From Sapria himalayana (Eukaryota > Streptophyta > Magnoliopsida > Malpighiales > Rafflesiaceae), in NCBI GenBank assembly GCA_029783825.1, contig JAREIK010014590.1:1-64000 (forward strand): a DNA stretch of 64,000 nt, read 5' to 3'. Below are positions 49,840 through 63,200 of this stretch, one piece after another (the stretch's first letter is position 1; every line of letters starts with the position of its first letter). The notes beneath the pieces were generated by a model. The model did no database searches, was not told where the DNA came from, and worked only from the letters and a program-made list of their open reading frames with translations. The position numbers were made by a program, and so were the translations under genes.

Positions 49840-52297
49840 ATTAAAATAAATTATTTTGTTCCTCTCTCGACTCTAGAATGATTGCTAAAGCTCTAACCAA
49901 AATAATAGGAGCTTTTACTTTATCTCCATTATGTCTCATCATATTTGATGATGAATCACTGGGCTATCAAAGGTAATTTGACTCATGTTCGCTAACAGAC
50001 TAAACCAAAGTTGTTCCCTTATGTGTTGAAATAGCTAGTTGTTGAGGATGCTATTTATATTGATTATTGTAATTTCTTCTAAAATATCTCTCATGCACAC
50101 ACTCAAAGCAATTTTTTTAAAACATAGTTCACCTCTAAAAAAATAAACACCTTGTAACCTATTAGAACAAACTAGACCCAGGGCAGTTTGAGCAGGGCAA
50201 GAAGTATGGGCTCTCTTTCAATCAAGAATCAAAAATTTATTTTATTAGCATGTCTATGCCCTTTTTTTATATCCTCATGGATATAAAAAGTATCATTTCT
50301 TTATTTTTATATTAAATGAGTTATGTATGCAAGCTCACAATACCCAAAAAGGTGTAAATGAATCATATTAAATGTATAAAAGGTTTTAATCATTGCTCAA
50401 AATATTAGTCTTGCATATTGACACTTGAGGTCACAAAATCAAAGGAAAAAACCATAGTGATATTTTCAATCCCAAGAATTTTAGCTATAGAAAGTTATAA
50501 AGAGTAGTACTCGAGCTTTAACTTTTTCTAGGGTAATGACTTTAGCTCTTGAGGAATGTCCAACGTTACAATCATTTCTAGTGCAATGACTTTGCAATAT
50601 AAAGATAAAATGCACAAGATATGGTCATATCCAATACCGTGACATAGTATTATAGTGATTAAATATGTATTCATGATCATTCTTAGTACCATAATAATAT
50701 GTTCAACAGAGAGACAAAAGTTATGACATATTCTCATCGATATGATTTTGTGTTCTAGAGACAAAATATACAATCATGACCATTGCTAATGCTACAATAA
50801 TCTAAAGCAAGAAAGAGACTAAATCCATAACTCACCCCTTGAGTCATGACTTTATGTTACAATAAAAGTTGTGAATTTCAATTTTAATTTAACACTTAGT
50901 CATTTGATTATAAAAGTGCAAAACATGATATTTAGGATTTAGGGTTTATGGGCTAGGGTTATAGTTTATGGTTTAAGGTTAGGATTTAAAGTTTAAGGTT
51001 TATGGTTTTTTTTTGTTTTTTTTTTGGAAAATACACACTTTATTTAACCTTTAGGCACACAACTTACAAGGGACTAAAAAGCTGACTAATTTAGGCCAGC
51101 CCACCATATCCTATGCACCTTAATGATTCTATGCACAAAATACATAAAAAACATAATGCCTAATAATTCCAAGCGTACGAATACAACTAAATTTACCTGG
51201 CATTCCCGAACTTCAGAGTTGGCATTGAGTCATTATGCGCACTGCATCCTTTCCATTCGAATTTGTCCTAGCCTTTTGGAGGAACTTGAATGATGCACCA
51301 TATTAAAACTATGCAAATATAAGATTGTGCATGTGTGTGACATGCAGCATCAAGCGCTTGCCTATGTCATTGCTATGCAATGGAATACATGTAAAACTGA
51401 ATACCTATAAATCCACAACTCCTTATCTATGGCACTTTGTCAATTCATTCTCACCTCTTAATTCTACATTCTTTTGCTCCAATGATCTTCAAAAGAGTAT
51501 TTCTTGGGTTAGAATGCTTCCTCCTCTAGCTCCAAGAAGTGGCTGTATGTTGCACCGACAAAATATCAAAAGATATGCATGCATCGGTGTCCATGTGTGA
51601 TGAGGTCCATCTCATAGTCTAATTATCTACATGTACAACCAAGCTAGGATACAAGTAAAATTACAAAATACTATAAAGATGAGTCTTCTGCTCTCGGGAG
51701 TGTAGCATCGCCTAATGTGTATTTACAAAATGCATTAGTGGGCCCAACTTAGAGATACTCATGAGTCCAGTTGCCCTCATTGCATGATACATAAAGAACA
51801 TACAAGATTTTGTGTTGAGTATGTCATGATCTATCTATACAAGTACATGGTGCATACAAAGTCCAAAATACAAATAAGACTACAAACATAAACAACAAGT
51901 TTGAATCTTTCGCTCCCGTGTGGCTTGTCTGGACTCCATTGCTTACTGGCCTTGCTTGGTGATGCTTCAGATTTTGTCGGCTTTCCAATTAATCATTGAT
52001 TACCCGCTACTCTTGTTGGACGACGGTTGGGTGGCCCTCTATGCTGCCTGATAGGGCTAGTGGGACACACTCCTAGCTACTTATGAGTTTACTCCCGACC
52101 ACTTTGTTCGGTCTCTTCAGTTATTTGAATGTTATCATTTTGGCTTGCTAGTGGGGCCCTCTACAAGCTGGTGGCCCATATTTCTGGATGCTTCCAGGAC
52201 TTGTTAGCCCCTCTAAATGCTACACCAAAATGGACAAGAATATGTGCATGTGTGTTCTGTGGTTTGTCGTTATGTGAGTGTCGTGCAGTAATATCAT
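49840..52297. repeat. Complex interspersed segment, copy 3 (most complete)
   Basis: The only copy with both junctions visible and no large deletion. It starts after a monomer ending ATACTGAATA, passes GTTCCTCTCTCGACTCTAG, a heptamer tract (50931-51005), a region with GTGGGCCC-like text, and ends at GTGCAGTAATATCA before GGTTTAGGAGTTTAG of the next monomer. Open frames at 51325-51600 and 52129-52320 (+) and 50528-50773 (-) resemble no known family. The first has a counterpart in the other two copies. Near the left end a 32-codon frame from ATG at about 49879 ends at AAGGTAATT, which resembles a splice donor. There is no LTR, terminal inverted repeat or target duplication. It is an unclassified repeat. 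Confidence 0.85.
50931..51005 (+). repeat. Degenerate plant telomere-type heptamer tract (copy 3)
   Basis: Words of mostly 7 bp around TTTAGGG (TTTAGGA, TTTAGGG, TTTATGG, GCTAGGG, TTTAAGG and others), in the same position as in the other two segment copies and followed by a T-rich run. Confidence 0.75.
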
Positions 52298-53987
52298 GGT
52301 TTAGGAGTTTAGTAATTTAAGTATTTAGGTATTTTGTGGTTTATAGGTTTTATTTAAATAATTAAATAACAAAAAAAAAATTTTTATGATTTTTTATCAT
52401 TTTCAAGATTATAACCATTGAAAATATTATAATTTTTTATTTTTTTTTCAAATGTTAATATAATATTTAATTATAATAATCTTAAAAATTAAATATCATG
52501 TAAATTCAATATAAATAATTTTATTGATCGATATTATAATACTGATCATAAAATAGATTAATAAACTATTATTAATAAGATAGATATTAATAAAAATATA
52601 TTTGCAAAACCTAAAATGATTCAAAATCAAAGTAAATTATATTACTAAATAATAATTTTTTATTTTTAAATTTTTGATTCTTTTTATAAGCTTATAAATT
52701 TTTTTGATGAAGATAAATTATTTAAATTATATTTTTCTCATTCATAATTTTATTTTGTAATTAATATTTTTATAAAAATAAACTAATAAATAATTAAAAT
52801 GAAAATAAAAATTATAATGAATACAAATAAAAATGAGATTTATGATTAATTATTTAGGGTATACCGGATTAATGGTTTAAATATTTTGGAGTTTAGCAGT
52901 TTAGTGATTTAAGTGTTTAGGCATTTAGTAGTTTATATGTTTTTTTTAAATGATGAAATAACAAAAAAAAATTTCAAATTTTTTATCAATTTTTAAGATT
53001 ATAAACTTTATAAATATAATAATTTTTAAATTTTTTTTCAAATGTGAATACAATATTTAGTTATAATAAACTTAATAATTATATATCATGTAAATTAAAA
53101 ATAAACAATTTTATTGATAGATATTAATAAACTAAATATTAATATAAATATAATAATGATTAAAAAAATAAATTAATAAACTACTATTTATTGATAGATA
53201 TTTATATATTATTTATATATACTTAAACCTTTAAGGATGGTTTAAATGTTTAAGTATTTAAGGGTTTTGTGGTTTTGGGGTTTAGGAGTTTAATTATTTA
53301 AGCATTTAGGCATTTAGTAGTTTATAGGTTTTTCATAAATAATAAAATAACAAAAAATTTATTTTTGTGATTTTATTAATTTTCAAAGATGATAACCTTT
53401 AAAAAATAATAATTTTTAAATTATTTTCATATGTAAATATAATATTTATTTATAATAATCTTTATAATTATATATCATGTAAATTCAATATAAACAATTT
53501 TATTGATAAATATTCTAATAATGATTAAAAAATAAATTAATAAATTATTATTAATCAGATTGATATCAATTAAAATATAATTACAAAACCTAAAATGATT
53601 TAGAAGCAAAGCAAAATATATTACTATATAATAATTTTTTGTTTTGAAAATTTTTTTCTTTTAAAAAGTTATCTATAAATTTTTGATGAAAAATAATTTA
53701 TATAAATTATTTTTGTCTATCTCAATTTATTTTTTAATTAATATTTATATATAAATAAATAAATAATTAATTAAAATGAATATATAAAATTATAATGAAC
53801 AAAAATGAGATTTATTATTTATTATTTAGGGATACTATTTTAATTTAAATTAGATCTATTTCACTAATAATTTATTTTTGTAATTAATATTTCTATAAAA
53901 ATAAACTGATAAATAATTAAAAAAAATTAAAATTATACTGAATAAAAATTAAAATGAGATTTATGATTTATTATTAATGTTTACCAG

Positions 53988-54075
53988 TTTAATAGTTTAA
54001 GTATTTAGAGGTTTTGTCGTTTAAAAGTTTAGTGATTTATGTTTTTAGGCATTTAGTAGTTTATAGGTTTTATTT
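53988..54075 (+). repeat. Telomere-like octamer tract, example in perfect register
   Basis: Eleven consecutive 8-bp words, all starting TTTA or TTTT (TTTAATAG, TTTAAGTA, TTTAGAGG, TTTTGTCG, TTTAAAAG, TTTAGTGA, TTTATGTT, TTTAGGCA, TTTAGTAG, TTTATAGG, TTTTATTT), fill 88 bp without a slip. The same series, with point changes, occurs in nearly every monomer. In many it contains TTTAGGGG followed by TTTTGGGG. It lies about 45-60 bp before the palindrome. Confidence 0.85.
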
Positions 54076-57000
54076 AAACAATGAAATAACAAAAAAAATA
54101 TTTTTGATATTTTTTCACATTTTCAAAGGTTATAACCTTTGAAAATATAATAATTAGAAATTTCTTTAAAAATGTGAGTACAATATTTAGTAATAATCAA
54201 TATTATAATTATATATAATTTAAACTAAATAAAACAATTTTATTGATAGATATGATATGAATTATCAAAAAATAAATTAATATGTTATTATTAATATGAT
54301 AGAAATAATTAAAAATATAATTAAAAAACCTAAAAAGATTCAAAAACAATGTAAAATTTATTACTAAATAATAATTTTTGTTTTTTAGTTTTTGCTTCTT
54401 TTTATAAGCTTATATTTTTTTTTGATGAAAAATAAATTATTTAAATTATATTTGTATCACTCATAATTTATTTTGTAATTAATATTTCAATATATTATTT
54501 AAATTATATTTAAGGTTTACGAGTTTAAAGGTTTAAGTATTTAGGGGCTTTGGGGTTTAGGAGTTTAGAGATTTATGCATTTAGGAATTTAATTGTTTAT
54601 AAGTAGTATCTAAACAATGATATAACAAAAAATTTATTTTTGTTATTTTTTATCATTTTTGAAGTTTATAACCTTGGAAAATATAAAGGTTTTTAATTTT
54701 TTTTATATGTGAATACTATATTTAGTTATGATAATCTTAATAATTATATATCATGTAAATTCAATATAAATAATTATATTGATAGATATTATATTAATGA
54801 TAAAAAAATAAATTAATAAACTATTATCAATAAGATATATATTTTTTAAAATATATTTGCAAAACGTAAATTTATTCAAAATCAAAGTAAAATATAATTC
54901 TAAATAATAATTTTTTTGATGTTTTGCTTCTTTTTATAAGTTTATATTTTTTTTGTTATTAAAAGTAAATTATTTAAAATATATTTGTCTCCTCATAATT
55001 TATTTTTAATTTATAATTTTATAAAAATAAACTAATAATGAAAACAAATAAATTAGAGATTTATTATTTATTATTTAGGATATACTAGTTTAATAGTTTA
55101 AGTATTTAAGTGTTTTGGGGTTTAGTGATTTAAGTGTCTTGGCCTTTAGTGATTTATAGTTTTTATTTAAAGAATAAAAAAATAAAAAATTTAAATTTTT
55201 GATTTTTTTAATCTTTCAAGGTTATAAACTTTGAAAATATAATAATTTTTAATTTTTTTAAAATGTGAATATAATATTTAGTTATAATAATCTTAATAAT
55301 TATATATAATGTAAACTCAATATAAATAATTTTATTAATACATATTATAATAATGATCAATAAAAAATTTATAAACTATTATTAATAATAATGATATAAA
55401 TTCAAATATAATTACAAAATCTAAAATTATTCAAAATCAAAATAAAATATATTACTAAATAATAAATTTTTGTTTTTAAAATTGTGACTCTTTTTATAGG
55501 GATATATATTTTTTTTGTTGAAAAATAAATTATTTAAATTAGATATGTCTCACTAATAATTTATTTTGTAAATAATATATCTATAAAAATAAACTGATAA
55601 TTAATTAAAATAAAAATGTAAAATTATACTTAATAAAAATTAAATTGAAATTTATGATTTAAGTATTAAGAGGTTTTTTCGTTTAAGAGTTTAGCAATTT
55701 ATGTTTTTAGGCATTTAGTGGTTTATAGGTTTTATTTAAACAATAAAATAACAAAAAAAATTTGTAATTTTTTTTTCATTTTCATAGGTTATAACCTTTG
55801 AAAAAATAATAATATTTAAAATACGTCGAAATGTGAATATAATATTTAGTTATTTTAATATTAATAATTATATATCATATAAATTGAATATGTACAATTT
55901 TATTGATAGATAATATAATAATGATAAAAAATTAAATTAATAAACTATTAATAATAAGATAGATATTAATTAAAAAATATTTAGAATGCCCAAATCGATT
56001 CAAGATTAAACTATAATAAATTACTGTATAATAATTTTTAATTTTAATATTTTTACTTATTTTACAAGCGTATATATTATTTTGATTAAAAATAAATTAT
56101 TTAAATTATATTTGTCGCACTCATAATTTATTTTGTAATAAATATTTTATAAAAATAAACTAATAAATAATTAAAATCAATATTTAAAATTATAATAAAT
56201 AAAATAAAAATTAGATTTATTAAATATTAAGTAGTATATAGAGGTTTAATGGTTTATGTATTTAGAAGTTAACTGATTTACCTCTATATGCATTTAGTGG
56301 TTTATATGTTTTATTTAAAAAATAAAATAACAAAAAATTTATTTTTTTTATTTTTTGATATTTTCAAAGGTTATAACCTTTGAAAATAAAATAAATTTTA
56401 AAATTTTTTCTAATGTGAACACAATCTTTAGTTATAATAATCATTATATTTATATATCATATAAATTCAATATAAAAATTTTTTTTGATAAATATTCTAA
56501 TAATGATCAAAAAGTAAATTAATAATCTATTATTAATAAGATAGATAAAATTTAAAATAAAATTACAAAACCTAAAATGATTCAGACGTAATGGAAAATA
56601 TATTATTATATAATAAATTTTTGTTATGAATTTTTTTTTCTTTTAAAAACATTATGTATATTTTTTTTGATGAAAAATAATTTAAATAAATAATATTTGT
56701 TTAACTCATAATTATTCTGTAATTAATATATTTATAAAAATAAACAAATAAATAATTAAAATGAATATTTAAAATTATAATTAAAAAAACTTAGATTTAT
56801 TATTTATTATTTAGGGATACCGGTTTAAAAGGATTATTATTTATTATTTAGGGTTTTAGAGATTTAGGAGTTATTTATTTAAGTGTTTAGGCATTTAGTG
56901 GTTTATATGTTTTATTTAAACAATGAAATATCAAAAAAAATATTTTTTTTATTTTTTCACATTTTCAAAGGTTATAACCTTTGAAAATATAATAATTTTA

Positions 57001-59982
57001 AATTTTTTTTCAAAAGTGAATTCAATATTTTGTTATAATAATCATTATATTTAAATATCATATAAATTCAATATAAACAATTTTATTGATAAATATTCTA
57101 AATAAAGATCAAAAAATTATTACTAATCTATTATTAATAAGATAGATATCAATTAAAATATAATTACAAAACCAATAATGATTCAGAAGCAAAGCAATTT
57201 ATATTATTATATAATAAGTTTTTGTTTTAATTTTTTTTTTCTTTTAATAAGTTTATCTATATTTTTTTTGATGAAAATTAATTAATATAAATTATAATTG
57301 TCTAACTTATAATTTATTTTTTAATTAATATTTATATAAAAATAAACAAATAAATAATTAAAATGAATATTTAAAATTATAATGAAAAAAATAAAAATGG
57401 ATTTATTGTTTATAATTTAGGATATATCTAATTATAAAATTATCTATTTAGGGTTTTCGAGATTTAGAAGTTATTCATTTAAGTATTTTTGCAATTAGTG
57501 GTATATAGGTTATATTTAAACAATGAAATAACAAAAAAATTATTTTTGATATTTTTTCAAATTTTCATAGTTTTAACCTTTGAAAATGTAATAATTTTAA
57601 AATTTTTTAAAAATGTGAATACAATATTTAGTAATAATAATTATTATAACAATATATTATATAAACTAAATATTAACAATTTTTTTGATAGATATTATAT
57701 CAATTATCAAAAAATAAATTAATAAACTATTATTAATATGATAGATAGAAATTAAAATTTAAATACAAAAACTAAAATGATTAAAAATCTAAGTAAATTT
57801 ATTACTAAATAATAATTTGTGTTTTATAGTTTTTGCCTCTTTTTATAAGATTATATATTTTTTTGATAAAAAATCAATATTTTAAATTATATTTGTATCA
57901 CTCATAATTTATTTTGTAATTAATATTTCCATAAATTACTTAAATTATATTTACGGTTTACGAGTTTAAAGGTTTAGTATATAGGGGCTTCGAGGTTTAA
58001 AAATTTAGAGATATTTGTGTTTAGGTATTTAATGGTTTATAAGTTTTATTAAAACAATGATATAACAAAAAATTTATTTTTTGTTATTTTTTCTCAATTA
58101 TGAAGGTTATAACCTTTGAAAATATAACAATTTTTAAATTTTTATAAATTTTTTTAAATTTGAATACTATATTTAGTTATGATAATAATAATAATAATTA
58201 TATATCATATAAATTCAAAATAAACAATTATAATGATAGCTATTATATTAATGATGAAAATATTAATTAACAAACTATTATAAATAAGATAGATATTATT
58301 TAAAATATATTTGCAAAACCTAAATTTATTCAAATTCAAAGTAAAATAAATTACTAAATAATAATGTTTTTTATGTTTTGCTTCTTTTTATAAGTTTAGA
58401 TATTTTGTTCTTAAAAGTATATTATTTAAATTATATTTGTCTTCCTCATAATATATTTTGTAATTTATAATTATATAAAAATAATATAAAAAAAATTAAA
58501 ATGAATATTTAAAATTATAATGAATACAAATAAAAATGACATTAATTATTTATTATTCAGGATATACAGTTTTAATGCTTTAGGTATTTAGGTATTTTGG
58601 GGTTTAGTGATTTAAGTGTTTATTCCTTTAGTGATTTATAGTTTTTATTTAAAGAATGAAAAAGCAAAAAATTTAAGTGTTTTTTTTTTAATTTTTGAAG
58701 GTTATAACCTTTGAAAATATAAAAATTTTTAATTTTTTTAAAACGTGAGTATAATATTTAGTTATAATAAACTTAAAAATTATTTATAATGCAAACTAAA
58801 TATAAATAATTTTATTAATAGATATTATTATAATGATCAATAAATAATTAAGAAACTATTATTAAAAAGAATGATATAAATTAAAATATAAATTCAAAAT
58901 CTAAAATGAAATAGAATCAAAATAAAATATTTTACAAAATAATAAATTTTTGTTTTTAAAATTGTGCCTATTTTTATAAGCTTATATATTTTTTGATGAA
59001 ATATAAATTATATAAATTATATTTGTCTCACTAATAATTTATTTTGTATTTAATATTTCTATAAAAATAAACTGATAAATAATTAAAATAAAAATTTAAA
59101 ATTATACTGAATAAAAATTAAAATGAGATTTATAATTTATTATTAATGTATACCAGTTTAATGGTTTTGAGATTTAAAATTTTCTGAAATGTGAATACAA
59201 TATTTAGTTATAATATTATTAATAATCATACATCATATAAATTCAATATAAACAATTTTATTGATAGTTATTATAATAATGATCAAAAATTAAATAAATA
59301 AATTTACTTCTTTTAAAAGGGTTTATATATTTTTTCATTAAAAATAAATTATTTAAATTATATTTGTCTTACTCATAATTTAATTTGTAATAAATATTTC
59401 TATAAAAATAAACTAATAAATAATTAAATGAATATTTAAAATTATAATAAATAAAAATAAAAATTAGATTTATTAATTATTATGTATTATATAGCGGTTT
59501 AATGGTTTATGTATTTAGGTATTTAGGTATTACGGGGTTTAGGATTATGATGATTTAATTGTGTATGCATTTAGTGGTTTATAGGTTTTATTTAAAAAAT
59601 AAAATAACAAAAAATTTATTTTTTTATTTTTTGATATTTTCAAAGGTTATAACCGTTGAAAATATAATAATTTTTAAATTTTTTTCAAAAGCAAATTCAA
59701 TATTATTTTATAAAAATCATTATATTTATATATCATATAAATTCAATATAAACTATTTTAGTTATTATTATTCTAATAATAATCAAAAAACAAATTAATA
59801 ATCTATTATTAATAAGATAGATATCAATTAAAATATAATTACAAAACATAAAATGATTAATAAGCAAACCAAAATATATTACTATATAATAATTTTTTGT
59901 TTTGTAATTTTTTTTTTTTTAAAATTTTATCTTTATTTTTTTGATTAAAAATAATTTACATAAATTATATTTGTCTAACTCA

Positions 59983-60265
59983 TAATTTATTTTTTAATTA
60001 ATATATATATATATATATATAAACAAATAAATAATTAAAATGAATATTTAAAATTATAATGAAAAAAAATGAGATTTATTATTTATTATTTAGGGTATAC
60101 CAGTTTAATTTAAATTATATCTATCTCACTAATAATTTATTTTGTAATTAATATTCCTATAAAAATAAACTGATAAATAATTAAAATAAAAATTTAAAAT
60201 TATACTGAATAAAAATTAAAATGAGATTTATGATTTATTATTAATGTATACCAATTTAATAGTTT
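59983..60265 (+). repeat. Monomer with internal partial duplication (example)
   Basis: The monomer section running from AATTTATTTTxTAATTAATAT to TATACCAGTTTAA occurs twice in succession: 59983-60107, then a diverged copy that begins after a TTTAAATTAxATCTxTCTCAC linker and runs to about 60265. The diverged copy is marked by CTGATAAATAATT and ATACTGAATAAA. The same arrangement is seen around 3415, 6512, 12225, 13388, 20015, 22330, 27186, 49740, 53840 and 63780, so it is a heritable monomer subtype. Confidence 0.8.
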
Positions 60266-63200
60266 AAGTATTTAGAGTTTTTGTCGTATAGGTGTTTAGT
60301 GATTCATCTTTTTATGTATTTAGTGGTTTATATGTTTTATTTAAACAATAAAATAACAAAAAAAATTTTATCATTTTTTGTCATTTTCATAGGTTATAAC
60401 CATTGAAAAAATAATAATATTTAAAATTTTTTCAAATGTGAATACAATATTTAGTTATAATAATTTTAATAATTATATATTATATAAATTCAATATAAAC
60501 AATTTTATTGATAGATAATATAATAATGATCAAATTTAAATTAAAAAACTATTAATAATAAGTTTGATATTAATTAAAAAATATTTACAAAACCCAAAAT
60601 TGATTCAAAATTAAACTAAAATATATTACTGGATAATTATTTTTAATTTTTAAATTTATGCTTCTTTTATAACCATATATTTTTTTTGATTAAAAATAAA
60701 TTAATTAAAATATATATGTAGCTCTCATAATTTAATTTCTAATAAATATTTCTATAAAAATAAACTAATAAATAATTAAAATGAATATTTAGAATTATAA
60801 TAAATAGAAATTAAAATTAGATTTATTAATTATTAAGTAGTATATAGCGGTTTATTGGTTTATGTAATTAGAAATTATAATGTTTAGAAGTTTACTTATT
60901 TAAATGTGCATGCATTTAGTGGTTTATAGGTTTTATTAAAAAAATAAAATAATAAAATTTTTTTTTATATTAATAAACAATTTTAATATTCTAAAAATAT
61001 ATTAATAATCTATTATTAATAAGAAAGATATCAATTAAAATATATTTACAAAATTTAAAATGATTCAGAAGGAGAGGAAAATATATTACTAAATATAATA
61101 TTTTTGTTTTGAAATTTTTTCTTCTTTTTATAAGTTTATTTATATTTTTTAATTAAAAATAATATATATAAATTATATCTATCTAACACATAATTTATAT
61201 TGTGATTAATATTTAAAAAAAATAAACGAATAAATAATTAAAACGAATATTTTAAATTATAATTAAAAAATAATATTGAGATTTATTATTTATTATTTAG
61301 GCTATACCACTTTAAAAGGATTATCTATTTAGGGTTTTCGAGATTTCGAAGTTATTGTCTTAAGTGTTTAGGCATTTAGTAGCTTATAGGATTTATTTAA
61401 ACAATGAAATAACAAAAAAAATTATTTTTTATATTTTCTCACATTTTAATCGGTTATTACCTTTGAAAATATAATAATTTTAAATTTTTTTTAAAATGTG
61501 AATACAATATTTAGTAATAAGAATCATTATAATTATAAATAATATAAACTAAATATAAACAATTTTATTGATAGATATGATATCAATTATCAAAAAATAA
61601 ATTAATATGCTATTATTAATATGATATATATAAATTAAAATATAATTGCAAAACCTAAAATTATTCAAAATCAAAGTAAAATTTATTACCAAATAATAAT
61701 TTTCGTTTTTTAGTTTTTGCTTCTTTTTATAAGCTTATATTTTGTTTGATGAAATATAAATTATTTAAATTATATTTAAGGTTTACAAGTTTAAAGTTTT
61801 AAGTATTTAGGGACTTTTATGTTTAGGAGTTTATATATTTAAGTGTTTAGGCTTTTAGTGGTCTATAAGTTTTATTTAAACAAAGATATAACAAAAAATT
61901 TATTTTTATTTTTTTTTAATTTTTGACGGTTATAACCTTTGAAAATATAAAAATTTCTAAATTTTTTAGAAATATAAATATACTATTTAGAAATAATAAT
62001 CTTAATAAATATTTGTTATTTAAATTCAATTTAAATAATGACATTGCTAGATATTATAATAATGATCAATAAATAAATTAATAAACTATTATTATTAAGA
62101 TAGATATTATGTAAAATATATTTGCAAAATCTAAATTTATTCAAACTCAAAGTATATATTACTAAATAATAATTTTTTTAATATTTTGATTTTTTTATAA
62201 GTTTATATTTTTGTTATTAAAAATAAATTAATTAAATTATATTTGTATTCCTCATAATTTATTTTGTAATTTATAATTCTATAAATATAAACTAATAAAT
62301 AATTAAATTAAATATTTAAAATTATAATGAATACAAATAAAATTGAGATTTATTATTTATTATTCAGGATATTCAAGTTTAATGGTTTAAGTATTTAGGT
62401 GTTTTGGGGTTTAGTCATTTAAGTGTTTATGCCTTTGGTGATTTTATCTAATTTTTGAAGGTTATAAACTTTGAAAATAAAATAATTTTTAATTTTTTTT
62501 TAAAATGTGAATATAATATTTAGTTATAATAATCTTGATAAATATATATAATGTAAAATCAATATAAATAATTTTATTAATAGATATTATAATAATGATC
62601 AATAAATAAATTAATAAACTATTATTAATTAGAATGATATAAATTAAAATATAATTGCAAAATCTAAAATTATTCAAAATTAAATTAAAATAAATTACTA
62701 AATAATAATATTTTGTTTTAAAAATTTTGCCTCTTTTTATGATTTTATATTTTTTTGATGAAAAAAAATTATTAAATTATATTCATCTCACTAATAATTT
62801 ATTTTGTAATTAATATTTCAATAAAAATAAACTGATAAATAATTAAAACGATTATTTAAAATTAGAATGAATACTAATAAAAATGAGATTTATTATTTAT
62901 TATTTAGAGTATACTAATTTAAAGGCTTATGTATTTATGGGCATCAGGGTTTAGGAATTTAGTCATTAAGAATTTAGGTATTTTGTGGTTTATAAATTTT
63001 ATTTAAAAAATCTAATAACAAAAAAATTATTTTTTTATTTTTTCTAATTTTCAAAGGTTATAACCTTTGAAAACTTAATAATTTTAAAATTTTTATAAAA
63101 TTTGAAAATATTATTTTGTTATAATAATCTAAATAATTATATATTATGTAAATTCAATATAAATAATTTTTTTATAGATATTAAGATGACGATAATAAAA

